Source of the DNA: Kitasatospora indigofera
GTDB lineage: Bacteria > Actinomycetota > Actinomycetes > Streptomycetales > Streptomycetaceae
NCBI RefSeq assembly: GCF_014655955.1
Contig: NZ_BNBO01000003.1
Coordinates: 124,001 to 188,000, forward strand
Direction of reading: 5' to 3'
Length of the DNA: 64,000 nucleotides
Shown: positions 40,400-48,519 of the stretch, piece after piece
Layout of the letters: each line of letters opens with the position of its first letter
Numbering within the stretch: position 1 is the first letter of the stretch
Translations under genes and position numbers: made by a program
Notes under the pieces: generated by a model
Seen by the model: only the letters and a program-made list of their open reading frames with translations
What the model was told of the DNA's origin: nothing
Databases searched by the model: none

Positions 40400-41196
40400 C
40401 CGATCTGACGAAGTCCCCCGCGGACACCGTGCCCGCCGGCCCGATGGTGAAGGCCGAGGCCGTGCACAAGTCGTACGGCCTGGTCGAGGTGCTCAAGGGC
40501 ATCGACCTGGAGGTCAAGCAGGGCGAGGTGTTCTGCCTGGTCGGCCCGTCCGGCTCGGGCAAGTCGACCTTCCTGCGGTGCATCAACCACCTGGAGAAGG
40601 TCAACGCCGGACGCCTCTGGGTGGACGGCGAGCTGGTGGGCTACCGCCAGAAGGGCGACAAGCTCTACGAGCTCAGGGACCGCGAGGTCGCGATGAAGCG
40701 CCGGGACATCGGCATGGTCTTCCAGCGCTTCAACCTCTTCCCGCACATGACCGCGATCGAGAACGTCATCGAGGCGCCGGTCCAGGTCAAGGGCGAGAGC
40801 AAGGGCGACGCCCGGGAGCGGGCGATGGCCTTGCTGGAGCGGGTCGGACTGGCCGACAAGGCCAAGAACTACCCGTCCCAGCTCTCCGGCGGCCAGCAGC
40901 AGCGCGTCGCGATCGCCCGCGCGCTGGCGATGAAGCCGAAGCTGATGCTCTTCGACGAGCCCACCTCGGCGCTCGACCCCGAGCTGGTCGGCGACGTCCT
41001 GGACGTCATGCGCGGCCTGGCCGAGGAGGGCATGACGATGATCGTCGTCACCCACGAGATGGGCTTCGCCCGCGAGGTCGGCGACGCGCTGGTGTTCATG
41101 GACGGCGGCGTGGTCGTCGAGTCCGGCAACCCGCGCGAGGTGCTCACCAACCCGCAGCACGAGCGGACCAGGGCGTTCCTCTCCAAGGTGCTCTGA
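40396..41196 (+). CDS. Amino-acid ABC transporter ATP-binding protein (GlnQ type)
   Basis: The 266-aa ATPase has Walker A GPSGSGKS near residue 55, Q-loop [12 protein letters not shown], signature LSGGQQQR, Walker [13 protein letters not shown] and switch His in VVTHEMGFA. It powers the two-subunit import channel made with the permease upstream. Its start codon overlaps the permease stop. A strong terminator follows. Confidence 0.97.
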   Translation: MTDLTKSPADTVPAGPMVKAEAVHKSYGLVEVLKGIDLEVKQGEVFCLVGPSGSGKSTFLRCINHLEKVNAGRLWVDGELVGYRQKGDKLYELRDREVAMKRRDIGMVFQRFNLFPHMTAIENVIEAPVQVKGESKGDARERAMALLERVGLADKAKNYPSQLSGGQQQRVAIARALAMKPKLMLFDEPTSALDPELVGDVLDVMRGLAEEGMTMIVVTHEMGFAREVGDALVFMDGGVVVESGNPREVLTNPQHERTRAFLSKVL

Positions 41197-41232
41197 CCCC
41201 CCTCCGGGGCCGTGCCCCGGTCCGGGACGGTC

Positions 41233-41266
41233 CGGCGCCCGGCAGGTGCCAACCTGCCGGGCGCCG
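41233..41266 (+). terminator. Terminator of the amino-acid ABC operon
   Basis: CGGCGCCCGGCAGGT pairs perfectly with ACCTGCCGGGCGCCG (15 bp) around GCCA. Confidence 0.92.
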
Positions 41267-41333
41267 CCGCGTTTCCCCCCAAAAGTAATAGGCTGGAGCC
41301 AGCTCACCCGTTACCGGCCCTGGAAGGACCACC

Positions 41334-41921
41334 GTGGAGCTCGCCTCGTACGCCGACTTCGCCGTCCGGCTCGTCAACAGCGAGCAGCCCTGGCGCGGCA
41401 CCGACCAGCTGACGTCGGTGGACGCCGTACGGAGCCTGTTCGGCAGCCCGTCCCGCGCCGCCTCGCTCGCCGACGAGTCCGACCTGCCCCGCCTGCGGGC
41501 CGCCCGGACCAGGCTGCGCGGGGTCTTCGAGGCCGCCGCCGAGGGGGACGAGGTGCGGGGCGTCGACCTGCTCAACAGCCTGATGATCGAGTACCCGGTC
41601 AGCCCGCTGGTCTCCGGGCACGACTACCTGGACGAGAACGGCCGCCCGCGCTGGCACCTGCACCTCGCCGACAACGCGCCCACCGCCGCCGCCAACTACA
41701 CCGCGGTGGCCTGCATGGGCCTGGCCATCCACCTCACCGAGCTCGGCGCCGACCGGCTCGGCATCTGCCAGGCCGCCCCCTGCCGCAACGCCTACCTGGA
41801 CACCTCCACCAACCGCTCGCGCCGCTACTGCTCCGACCGCTGCGCCACCCGCGCCAACGTCGCCGCGTACCGGGCCCGCAAGCGCCAGGAGGCCCTGGAG
41901 GCGACCGCCGCCCAGGCCTGA
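41334..41921 (+). CDS. CGNR zinc-finger (ABATE-domain) protein
   Basis: This 195-aa protein starts with GTG behind AAGGACC. The N-terminus matches the ABATE stress-associated domain (YADFAVRLVNSEQPWR, then LRAARTRLRGVFEAAAEGD). The C-terminus is a CGNR zinc finger (LGICQAAPCRNAYLD, RRYCSDRCATRANVAAYRARK) with four Cys for zinc. It is predicted to be a DNA-binding regulator. TAATAGGCT before the start offers a -10 (TAGGCT). No target is evident. Confidence 0.9.
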   Translation: MELASYADFAVRLVNSEQPWRGTDQLTSVDAVRSLFGSPSRAASLADESDLPRLRAARTRLRGVFEAAAEGDEVRGVDLLNSLMIEYPVSPLVSGHDYLDENGRPRWHLHLADNAPTAAANYTAVACMGLAIHLTELGADRLGICQAAPCRNAYLDTSTNRSRRYCSDRCATRANVAAYRARKRQEALEATAAQA

Positions 41922-41965
41922 GCCGTCCGGCCCCGCGCCCGCCCGGACCGGCCGCCGCACGGCGG

Positions 41966-42415
41966 TCACAGCTCCGGGCTGAGCCAGACCCCCAGCCGCC
42001 GGGCCAGCCCCGGCACCCGGGCCAGCGGGCCGGCCAGCACCGCCCGCTCCAGCCACCGCGACGGCGCCAGCCAGGCCGGCCCGGGGCGCACCCTCAGCAG
42101 CACCCGGCCGAGCACCAACTCGTCCGGAACCGCCCCGAACTGACGGCTGTCGCTGTCCACCGGCCGGTTGTCCGAGAGCAGCCACCAGCCGCCGCCGCGC
42201 CGCCCGTCCGCCCGCTTCACCAGGCGCAGGTCCTGCTGCAGCGGGTGCCGGAACAGCACCACCGCGCCCGGCCTGATCCGTGCCCCGTAGCGGACCACCA
42301 CCAGGTCGCCGTCGTGGAGCGTCGGCACCATCGACGGCCCCGCCACGTCGACCACGCCGAACGGCAGCAGACCGCCGCCGGGCACGCCGCCCGCCGGCTC
42401 CTCCATCGGCCCCAC
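41966..42415 (-). CDS. sodX: Nickel-superoxide dismutase maturation protease SodX
   Basis: The 149-aa S26-type serine protease contains catalytic Ser in DVAGPSMVPTLHDGD and Lys in LRLVKRADG, plus the box DNRPVDSDSRQFG. It lacks an obvious N-terminal membrane anchor. The GTG at 42415 is 5 bases after GGAGGAGG; an ATG at 42406 is an alternative. It is divergent from sodN, whose N-terminal extension it removes to expose the nickel-binding His1. Confidence 0.93.
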   Translation of the reverse strand: MGPMEEPAGGVPGGGLLPFGVVDVAGPSMVPTLHDGDLVVVRYGARIRPGAVVLFRHPLQQDLRLVKRADGRRGGGWWLLSDNRPVDSDSRQFGAVPDELVLGRVLLRVRPGPAWLAPSRWLERAVLAGPLARVPGLARRLGVWLSPEL

Positions 42416-42590
42416 GCCTACCTCCTCCGGTTGACCGCGTCCAGTGTCCCGCACCGGACCTCGCCCGCCCGTGTCCGAAATCAACCGGTTCAGGCTCCGC
42501 CTTTGGCCCTAGGCCCCCGGGGCCACCGCGAAAGCCGCCGTCCGGCGGGGTAATCTCAGCCGCGGGAAGACGATCTAAGGAAGGACTCCC

Positions 42591-42986
42591 ATGTTCTCTC
42601 GTCTGTTTGCACCTCGCGCCACCGCCCAGGCCCACTGCGACCTGCCCTGCGGCGTTTACGACCCGGCCCAGGCCCGGATCGAGGCCGAGTCCGTGAAGGC
42701 CACGCAGGAGAAGTACCAGGCCAACGAGGACGCGCACTTCCGCGCTCGCGCCATCATCATCAAGGAGCAGCGCGCCGAGGCCGTCAAGCACCACATCTCG
42801 GTGCTCTGGAGCGACTACTTCAAGGCCCCGCACTTCGAGAAGTACCCGCAGCTGCACCAGCTCATCAACGACACCCTGAAGGCCGCCTCGGCCACCAAGG
42901 CGTCGACGGACCCGGCCACCGGCCAGGCCCTGCTGGACCTCATCGCCGAGGTCGACAAGATCTTCTGGGAGACCAAGCAGGCCTGA
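42591..42986 (+). CDS. sodN: Nickel-containing superoxide dismutase SodN
   Basis: The 131-aa precursor has a 14-residue leader (MFSRLFAPRATAQA) before mature HCDLPCGVYDP, the Ni hook in which His1, Cys2 and Cys6 bind nickel. The remaining 100 residues form the four-helix bundle. It dismutates superoxide in the cytosol as a hexamer. In Streptomyces sodN is induced by nickel while the iron enzyme sodF is repressed by Nur. AAGGAAGGA precedes the ATG. sodX is divergent 175 bases upstream. Confidence 0.98.
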   Translation: MFSRLFAPRATAQAHCDLPCGVYDPAQARIEAESVKATQEKYQANEDAHFRARAIIIKEQRAEAVKHHISVLWSDYFKAPHFEKYPQLHQLINDTLKAASATKASTDPATGQALLDLIAEVDKIFWETKQA

Positions 42987-43009
42987 CGCCTGGTCGGACC
43001 CCGCACCAC

Positions 43010-43044
43010 GACGCCCCCCGCTCGCCCGACGAGCGGGGGGCGTC
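43010..43044 (+). terminator. Terminator of sodN
   Basis: GACGCCCCCCGCTCG pairs perfectly with CGAGCGGGGGGCGTC (15 bp) around CCCGA, 24 bases after the stop. In S. coelicolor the sodN 3' end yields the small RNA s-SodF, so this end may be functional beyond termination. Confidence 0.92.
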
Positions 43045-43602
43045 GCGCTGCCCGGGGCCGGGCGCCCGTACCCGGCGGCACCGGGGGCGGCGGGCAACGC
43101 GGCCGACACGGCGGGCGGTTCGCCGGGGGCGGAGACCACCGGCGGGCGCCGCGGCCGGGTCGCCCGGGGGCCGTCGCGTCGATCCGCGGGGCGGGCCGCA
43201 CCCTGGCTGCCTCCGGCGCCCGGAGGTCCTACGGGGCCGCCGGCGCCGCCGGACGGGACCTGAGCGGGCCGCAGATGACGTCCGGTCAGTCCCCCTGCCG
43301 TGCCCCCGCCCTGCCCGCCCCTGGCGGCCCCGGCGGGCGACCCGCTCCCCCGCCGGGGGAAGGCGCGGAGCAGCCGGGGGACCGGCGGGCCGGGCCGTCC
43401 GGCGGAGACCGTCGCGGGCCGGACGGTGCCGCGGGCCCGGCGCCGCCGTGGGCCCGCGCGGCCGGCGGGGGTGTCCGGCCGGGGCCGGACCCGGGCGGCG
43501 GGCCGGCCGGGCACCCGGGACCCCCGCACACCCCGCCACCGTCGCGGCGCCGGCCGCCGGCCGCCGGTCCGCGCACGGTGGAGCCCGGCCGAGCTCCCGG
43601 GC
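43045..43602. other. Very GC-rich gene-free stretch
   Basis: This 560-base region is very GC-rich. It contains open frames on both strands of Pro/Arg/Gly composition with no family resemblance and no ribosome-binding sites. One is in frame with the downstream gene (GTG start near 43275), but the compositional break at 43647 argues against it. I see nothing certain here. Confidence 0.5.
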
Positions 43603-43630
43603 GTAGGCTCGTTGGTACCACTGGTACCAA
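43603..43630 (+). promoter_or_regulatory. Promoter -10 and perfect palindrome operator
   Basis: TAGGCT (43603-43608) is a likely -10. It is followed at once by TTGGTACC-ACT-GGTACCAA (43612-43630), an exact 8-bp inverted repeat placed over the predicted transcription start and directly before the GGAGGAG Shine-Dalgarno. It is a textbook repressor site; the repressor is not adjacent. Confidence 0.75.
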
Positions 43631-43646
43631 CCGGAGGAGAGCCATC

Positions 43647-44021
43647 ATGGGCACCACGGCGGCACCGACCGCCTTCGACACCAGAGCACTTCGCGAAGGC
43701 ATCGAGCACCGGGACGCCGACACCCTGCTCGCGCTCTACGCGGACGACGCCGAGCTCCGCATGGTCGACCACAAGACCCAGCCGAGCCACCCCCTGGTCA
43801 TGCACGGCCGCTCGGAGATCAGCGCCATGCTGGCCGACGTCTACGGCCGGGAGATGACCCACAAGCTGGAGCAGGTCGTCGTCCAGGGCGACCACGTGGC
43901 CTTCATGGAGTCCTGCCTGTACCCGGACGGGGTCAGGGTGCTCTGCACCTCGGTCGCCGACCTCAGGGACGGCCGGATCGTCGACCAGACGTCCATCCAG
44001 GCCTGGGACGAGCAGGAGTGA
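43647..44021 (+). CDS. SnoaL/NTF2-like protein
   Basis: The 124-aa alpha+beta cone protein includes LREGIEHRDADTLLALYADDAEL and VMHGRSEISAMLADVYGREM, typical of SnoaL-like NTF2 folds. GGAGGAG lies 8 bases before the ATG. It has its own promoter under a perfect palindrome, so it is specifically regulated. No catalytic partner is adjacent; function unknown, possibly detoxification or ligand binding. Confidence 0.85.
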   Translation: MGTTAAPTAFDTRALREGIEHRDADTLLALYADDAELRMVDHKTQPSHPLVMHGRSEISAMLADVYGREMTHKLEQVVVQGDHVAFMESCLYPDGVRVLCTSVADLRDGRIVDQTSIQAWDEQE

Positions 44022-44074
44022 GCCGCCCGCCGGCCCCGCCGGATCGGTACATCCCGCCCGGCCGGCGCTTTGAG

Positions 44075-44087
44075 TACCCTCGACAAC
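44075..44087 (+). promoter_or_regulatory. -10 element for a leaderless GNAT transcript
   Basis: TACCCT (44075-44080) ends 7 bases before the ATG at 44088. There is no Shine-Dalgarno, so the message is probably leaderless. Confidence 0.6.
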
Positions 44088-44564
44088 ATGATCCGTACCG
44101 CCGCCATAACCGATGTCCCGGTCATCCACGCCATGATCCGCGAGCTCGCGGACTACGAGAAGGCCCTGCACGAGGCGCAGGCGACCGAGGAACAGCTGCG
44201 TGAGGCGCTGTTCGGTGCGAACCCGGCACTGTTCGGCCTGATCGCGGAGGACGACAGCACCGGCGAGCCGGTCGGCTTCGCCCTGTGGTTCCTCAACTTC
44301 TCGACCTGGCGCGGCACCCACGGCATCTACCTGGAGGACCTGTACGTCAGCCCGGCCTCCCGGGGCGGCGGGCACGGCAAGGCCCTGCTGCTGGAGCTGG
44401 CCCGGATCGCGGTGGAGCGCGGCTACTCGCGGGTGGAGTGGTCGGTGCTCGACTGGAACGAGCCGTCGATCAACTTCTACAAGTCGCTCGGCGCGGTGCC
44501 GATGGACGGCTGGACCGTCTACCGGCTGACCGACGAGGCGCTGGCGGAGGCCGGCCGCCGCTGA
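44088..44564 (+). CDS. GNAT-family N-acetyltransferase
   Basis: The 158-aa protein has the acetyl-CoA loop SPASRGGGHGKALLLELARIA and strand motifs ITDVPVIHAMIRELADYEKA, GIYLEDLYV and NFYKSLGAVPMDGW, characteristic of diamine (SSAT-like) acetyltransferases. It probably acetylates a polyamine or amino compound. The ATG at 44088 is preferred; a TTG six codons upstream would extend into the -10 element. Confidence 0.88.
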   Translation: MIRTAAITDVPVIHAMIRELADYEKALHEAQATEEQLREALFGANPALFGLIAEDDSTGEPVGFALWFLNFSTWRGTHGIYLEDLYVSPASRGGGHGKALLLELARIAVERGYSRVEWSVLDWNEPSINFYKSLGAVPMDGWTVYRLTDEALAEAGRR

Positions 44565-44745
44565 CCGGCCGCCGCCGCCGTCCCGGGAGCCGCCCGGAAA
44601 GCCGGTGGGGTCAACCCCTGCCACCCTGCGTCGCGAGGGCTTACCATGAGTGACCCTTGCTTCCGGAGTCGCTCGTTCCCGTGACGACGGTCAAGGATCG
44701 CGACATCCGCCCACTGATCGCGGTAACGTCTCGGGCGGATGCGCG

Positions 44746-44771
44746 GCGTCCGGCCACCCCTACCGGGGTAT
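44746..44771 (+). promoter_or_regulatory. SigB/SigH-type stress promoter
   Basis: GCGT (44746-44749), 16 bases, then GGGTAT (44766-44771) matches the Streptomyces SigB-family consensus GNNT-N14-16-GGGTAY. It lies about 118 bases before the anti-sigma gene, suggesting positive autoregulation of the operon. Confidence 0.65.
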
Positions 44772-44888
44772 GAACCGGTACGTACCGCACCACCCCTCTG
44801 GACAGTTGGGGCGAAGCAGTTGAGCCAAGCAACAGACAGTGCCGCGGCCTCGGGGCCGGAAGCACAGCGCGTCACCCAGGAGGTGAGG

Positions 44889-45302
44889 GTGTCCCAGATC
44901 GACGGCGAGCCCGGAGTGAAGGACTTCGTGGAAGTCCGGCTGCCCGCGGCGGGGGCCTACCTCTCGGTGCTGCGAACAGCAACGGCGGGCCTCGCGGCCC
45001 GGCTGGACTTCACCCTGGACGAGATCGAGGATCTCCGGATCGCGGTGGACGAGGCCTGCGCCATCCTGCTCCAGCAGGCGGTGCCGGGTTCGGTCCTCTC
45101 CTGCGAGTTCCGGCTGGTCGGCGACTCGCTCAGGGTCACGGTCTCGGCGCCGACCACCGACGGCCGGGCACCGGAGCGGGACACCTTCGCCTGGACGGTG
45201 CTCTCCGCGCTGGCCGGCGAGGTGGACTCCTCGGTCGCCGACGACCGGACAGTGTCGATCAGCCTGCACAAGAAGCGCGGTGGATCCCCGGCCCAGCCGT
45301 AG
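44889..45302 (+). CDS. prsH: Anti-sigma factor of the RsbW type (PrsH/RshA-like)
   Basis: This 137-aa single-domain HATPase protein has the divergent N-box stretch LDEIEDLRIAVDEACAILLQ and a C-terminal FAWTVLSALAGEVDSS segment. The GTG at 44889 is 3 bases after AGGAGGTG, so it is preferred; an in-frame TTG at 44820 would add 23 residues. It lies 171 bases before a SigH-type sigma factor. In S. coelicolor the SigH anti-sigma factor (PrsH/RshA/UshX) occupies the same position. It presumably binds and inhibits that sigma factor. Confidence 0.85.
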   Translation: MSQIDGEPGVKDFVEVRLPAAGAYLSVLRTATAGLAARLDFTLDEIEDLRIAVDEACAILLQQAVPGSVLSCEFRLVGDSLRVTVSAPTTDGRAPERDTFAWTVLSALAGEVDSSVADDRTVSISLHKKRGGSPAQP

Positions 45303-45473
45303 CGGCGCCGCGCGGGAGCGCGGCGCACGACGCACCACCGAGCAAGGGCCGTACGCCCGGCGCCGCACCGGGCCGCGCGTACGGCTCCCGGTACCGCCCC
45401 ACCGCGGTACGACCAACGAGATGACTCCGGGGCCGCGACCGCGGCTCCGGCGCTCCCGGAACGGAACGGGGGA

Positions 45474-46613
45474 ATGGCCGTGAGTGATCTGGACCGTACG
45501 GGTACCGACCGGCGAACGGCCGGCTCCGCCGAAGCGGCTGCCGACGCCGTCGCGCAGGCCCGCGCCCTCGCGACGGCCGGACGGGCCGTACCGCCCCAGG
45601 CGAGCGTTCCCGGCCTCGCCGCCCACGACGACGCGCACCCGAAGGACGCCCACCGGATGAGCCAGCCGACCGAGCCGACGTCCGATCCGTCGACGCCGCC
45701 GCCGTCGACCGAGCCCGCGGCCGAGCCGTCGGCCGAACCGGCGGCCGCGCTGCCGGACGAGGACACCACGGCCGTCCCGGACGCCGAGGCGGCCGGGGCG
45801 GCCGGCGCCGCGGTGCGCGCCGCCGTGCCGGCGCAGCCGACCCCGCACCGCTCCGGGGCCCCGGACCGGGAGGCCGCCCGGGCGCTGTTCGTGCGGCTCT
45901 CCGCGCTGCCCGAGGGCTCGGCCGAGCGGGTGGAGCTGCGCAACCAGCTGGTCCGGATGCACATCCCGCTGGTGGAGCACCTGGCCCGGCGCTTCCGCAA
46001 CCGCGGCGAGCCGCTGGACGACCTCACCCAGGTCGCCACCATCGGCCTGATCAAGTCGGTGGACCGCTTCGACCACGAGCGCGGGGTGGAGTTCTCCACC
46101 TACGCGACGCCGACCATCGTGGGCGAGATCAAGCGGCACTTCCGCGACAAGGGCTGGGCCGTCCGGGTCCCGCGCCGGCTGCAGGAGCTGCGGCTGTCGC
46201 TGACCACGGCGACCAGCGAGCTCTCCCAGCGGCACGGGCGCTCCCCCACGGTGCACGAGCTGGCGGAGCACCTGGGGATCTCCGAGGAGGACGTGCTGGA
46301 GGGCCTGGAGTCCGCCAACGCGTACAGCACGCTCTCGCTGGACGTCCCGGACAGCGACGACGAGTCGCCGGCCGTGGCGGACACCCTGGGGACGACCGAC
46401 GAGGCGCTGGAGGGCGTCGAGTACCGGGAGTCGCTCAAGCCCCTGCTGGCCCAACTCCCGCCCCGCGAGCAGAAGATCCTCGTCCTGCGGTTCTTCCGGA
46501 ACATGACGCAGTCGCAGATCGCCACCGAGGTCGGCATCTCCCAGATGCACGTCTCCCGGCTGCTCGCCCGGACCTTGGCACAGCTGCGGGAGAAGCTCCT
46601 CGTCGAGGAGTAG
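45474..46613 (+). CDS. sigH: Alternative sigma factor, SigF/SigB family (SigH-like)
   Basis: The 379-aa protein has a disordered acidic, Ala/Pro-rich extension of about 120 residues, then sigma region 2 (LVRMHIPLVEHLARRFRNRG; LIKSVDRFDHERGVEFSTYA), region 3 (LSQRHGRSPTVHELAEHLG) and region 4 (PREQKILVLRFFRNMTQSQI; ISQMHVSRLLARTL). GGGGGA precedes both ATG 45474 and GTG 45480; an internal ATG at 45658 could give a short form. S. coelicolor SigH is known to exist as several isoforms and responds to osmotic stress and development. Confidence 0.93.
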   Translation: MAVSDLDRTGTDRRTAGSAEAAADAVAQARALATAGRAVPPQASVPGLAAHDDAHPKDAHRMSQPTEPTSDPSTPPPSTEPAAEPSAEPAAALPDEDTTAVPDAEAAGAAGAAVRAAVPAQPTPHRSGAPDREAARALFVRLSALPEGSAERVELRNQLVRMHIPLVEHLARRFRNRGEPLDDLTQVATIGLIKSVDRFDHERGVEFSTYATPTIVGEIKRHFRDKGWAVRVPRRLQELRLSLTTATSELSQRHGRSPTVHELAEHLGISEEDVLEGLESANAYSTLSLDVPDSDDESPAVADTLGTTDEALEGVEYRESLKPLLAQLPPREQKILVLRFFRNMTQSQIATEVGISQMHVSRLLARTLAQLREKLLVEE

Positions 46614-46619
46614 CGGCCC

Positions 46620-46671
46620 GCGGACGCCGAACGCCGGCACACCCTCGGGTGTGCCGGCGTTCGGCGTCCGC
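46620..46671 (+). terminator. Very strong terminator of the sigma factor operon
   Basis: A perfect 25-bp inverted repeat starts with GCGGACGCCGAACGCC at 46620 and closes at 46671 with a two-base centre. It also serves the convergent membrane gene ending at 46701. Confidence 0.95.
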
Positions 46672-46700
46672 TGCCCCGCTGCCGGCCCTCGGCGGGCCGC

Positions 46701-47126
46701 TCAGCCCTCGCGCGGCGGGTACAGCACGGCGGTCACCGTCGGGTTCAGCAGCGAGCCGATGCCGACGACGCCGAGCAGCGCCACGAACACCGCCAGCACC
46801 GGCATCACGCCGCCGCTCTGCCACATGTAGTACGCCACCGGCAGGCAGATCGAACTGGTCAGCACCGCCGGGCTCCGGCCCCAGCTGCGGAGCTTCAGCA
46901 GCCCCCGGGCGGCGAGCAGCGGCATCAGGCCGAGCAGCAGGATGACGAAGCCGCCGAAGACGCTCAGCCCCCGGTCGATCGGGTCGCCCACCAGCGCGGC
47001 GATCATGTCGTAGCCGCCCCAGACGACCAGGGCCGCGCCCTGGAGCGCGGCGATCGCCGCGCCGACGAGCAGCGAGGTGGGGCGGGTGGCGGTGGCGGGC
47101 GTCCGGCCGGCGGTTTCTGCGGTCAC
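46701..47126 (-). CDS. Four-helix membrane protein, function unknown
   Basis: The 141-aa protein has four hydrophobic helices (about residues 18-45, 52-78, 87-108 and 110-130) and short polar ends. It starts with GTG 6 bases after a TACCCT -10 hexamer on the minus strand, so the mRNA looks leaderless. It is divergent from the lipid-kinase gene with only 50 bases between the two starts. I do not recognise the family. Confidence 0.75.
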   Translation of the reverse strand: MTAETAGRTPATATRPTSLLVGAAIAALQGAALVVWGGYDMIAALVGDPIDRGLSVFGGFVILLLGLMPLLAARGLLKLRSWGRSPAVLTSSICLPVAYYMWQSGGVMPVLAVFVALLGVVGIGSLLNPTVTAVLYPPREG

Positions 47127-47176
47127 CCAAGCAGGGTAGCCGCCGCCCTCCGGGCACCGACCCGTAGGCTGGGCCC
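47127..47176. promoter_or_regulatory. Back-to-back leaderless promoters
   Basis: Leftward -10 AGGGTA (complement TACCCT, 47133-47138) is 6 bases from the GTG, and rightward TAGGCT (47165-47170) is 6 bases from the ATG. Both transcripts would start at the start codon. Confidence 0.65.
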
Positions 47177-48148
47177 ATGCGCGCTCTCCTGGTCGTGAAT
47201 CCGAAGGCGACCACCACCAGTGCCCGCACCAGGGACGTCCTCACCCATGCGCTGCGCAGCGACCTCAAGCTGGAGGTCGCCCACACCCAGTACCGCGGGC
47301 ACGCCCGCGACCTGGCCCGGCAGGCGGCCGACGACGGCGCGGTGGACCTCGTGGTGGCCCTGGGCGGCGACGGCACCGTCAACGAGGTCGTGAACGGCCT
47401 CCTGGCGCACGGCCCGGGCGAGCGGGTGCCGCGGCTCGCGGTGGTGCCGGGCGGCAGCACCAACGTGTTCGCCCGCGCGCTCGGGCTGCCCAACCACCCC
47501 GTGGAGGCCACCGGGGTGCTGCTGGACGCCCTGGACCAGCGCCGGGAGCGCCCGGTCGGACTGGGCAAGGCGATGACCGAGGGCCTGCCGGACCGCTGGT
47601 TCACCTTCACCGCGGGCCTGGGCTTCGACGCCGGCGTGGTGGGCCGGGTGGAGGAGCAGCGCAGGGCGGGGCGCAAGTCCACCCACGCGCTCTACGTCGG
47701 ACAGGCACTGCGGCACTACGTCACCGAGCGTGAACACCGCCGGGCGGGCCCGGTGACCCTTGAGATTCCGGGCCGGGCACCGACCCCCGGCCTGGTGCTG
47801 ACCATAGTCAGCAACACCTCGCCGTGGACCTTCCTCGGGAACCGTCCGGTGTATCCCTCCCCGCTCGCTTCCTTCGACACGGACTTGGACGTTTTCGGCA
47901 TCACCCGGATGACGGCGTTCGGAACCGCTCGAACGGTCCGTCAGATCCTGCGGTCACACACGCCTTCGAAGGACGACGCGCAGGCGGCGGGGCCGCTGGG
48001 CAAGCACGCCATCTCCTATCACGACGTCCGGCACTTCACCTTGGTTTCACAGGAACCGGCCCCGTTTCAGGTCGACGGGGACCACCTTGGAGACAGGAGT
48101 CGCGTCAGTTTCACAGGCGTTCGGCGGGCACTGCGTGTGATTGTGTGA
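47177..48148 (+). CDS. Diacylglycerol/lipid kinase family protein (YegS/BmrU type)
   Basis: The 323-aa protein has the DAGK catalytic motif VVALGGDGTVNEVVNGLL near residue 60 and VVPGGSTNVFARALGLP near residue 95. The C-terminal half is the beta-sandwich domain of the family, ending FQVDGDHLGDRSRVSF. It phosphorylates a lipid such as diacylglycerol; the exact substrate is open. It is probably expressed from a leaderless promoter. Confidence 0.92.
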   Translation: MRALLVVNPKATTTSARTRDVLTHALRSDLKLEVAHTQYRGHARDLARQAADDGAVDLVVALGGDGTVNEVVNGLLAHGPGERVPRLAVVPGGSTNVFARALGLPNHPVEATGVLLDALDQRRERPVGLGKAMTEGLPDRWFTFTAGLGFDAGVVGRVEEQRRAGRKSTHALYVGQALRHYVTEREHRRAGPVTLEIPGRAPTPGLVLTIVSNTSPWTFLGNRPVYPSPLASFDTDLDVFGITRMTAFGTARTVRQILRSHTPSKDDAQAAGPLGKHAISYHDVRHFTLVSQEPAPFQVDGDHLGDRSRVSFTGVRRALRVIV

Positions 48149-48169
48149 CCAGAAGAGGGTTTCGCCCTT
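48148..48169 (+). terminator. Terminator after the lipid kinase
   Basis: AGAAGAGGG and CCCTTCTTCT form a stem around TTTCG immediately after the stop, with T residues in the 3' arm. Confidence 0.7.
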
Positions 48170-48440
48170 CTTCTCGAACGCACAAGCCCCCTTCACTCCA
48201 TAGAAGTACGGGCTGTGAGCTAGGCGACACCGAAGAATCAAAAATTCCTACTCGAAGGGGGTTGTATCCGGGCCCGAGGTTTGCGAACCTCTACATGGCG
48301 ATCGGGACGCATCGCACCGGCAACAACGTCAGAGCCTGACGGACGCGGCCGGGGCGCTTCCCCTGAATCACCCGAACCCCACCCCAGCACAGACCACCCG
48401 GGCCCGATGGGCCTTTGGTCCCTTTTGCTGTTGAGGGATT
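48170..48440. other. AT-richer upstream region of wblE
   Basis: No gene is seen. The region is the most AT-rich of the window near 48230-48255. It contains the palindrome GAGGTT-TGCG-AACCTC (48276-48291), which could be an operator or a hairpin in the wblE leader. Open frames here have no ribosome-binding site. Confidence 0.5.
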
Positions 48441-48456
48441 CGTGAAAGCGTTCACA
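48441..48456 (+). promoter_or_regulatory. Consensus CRP/FNR-type site upstream of wblE
   Basis: CGTGA-AAGCGT-TCACA matches the bacterial CRP palindrome TGTGA-N6-TCACA at all but the first base. It is centred about 71 bases before the wblE ATG. Mycobacterial whiB1, the homologue, is a known CRP target with the same motif. Confidence 0.7.
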
Positions 48457-48519
48457 TTCACAAGCCCATCGATTGCGCCGGCCGGGCCACCGCCTGCCGG
48501 CAGGAGGAGTTGGACGACC

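Noticed and set aside
43275..43646. N-terminal extension of the SnoaL-like gene
   Set aside because: The extension is Pro/Gly/Arg low complexity and crosses the promoter, operator and Shine-Dalgarno of the ATG at 43647.
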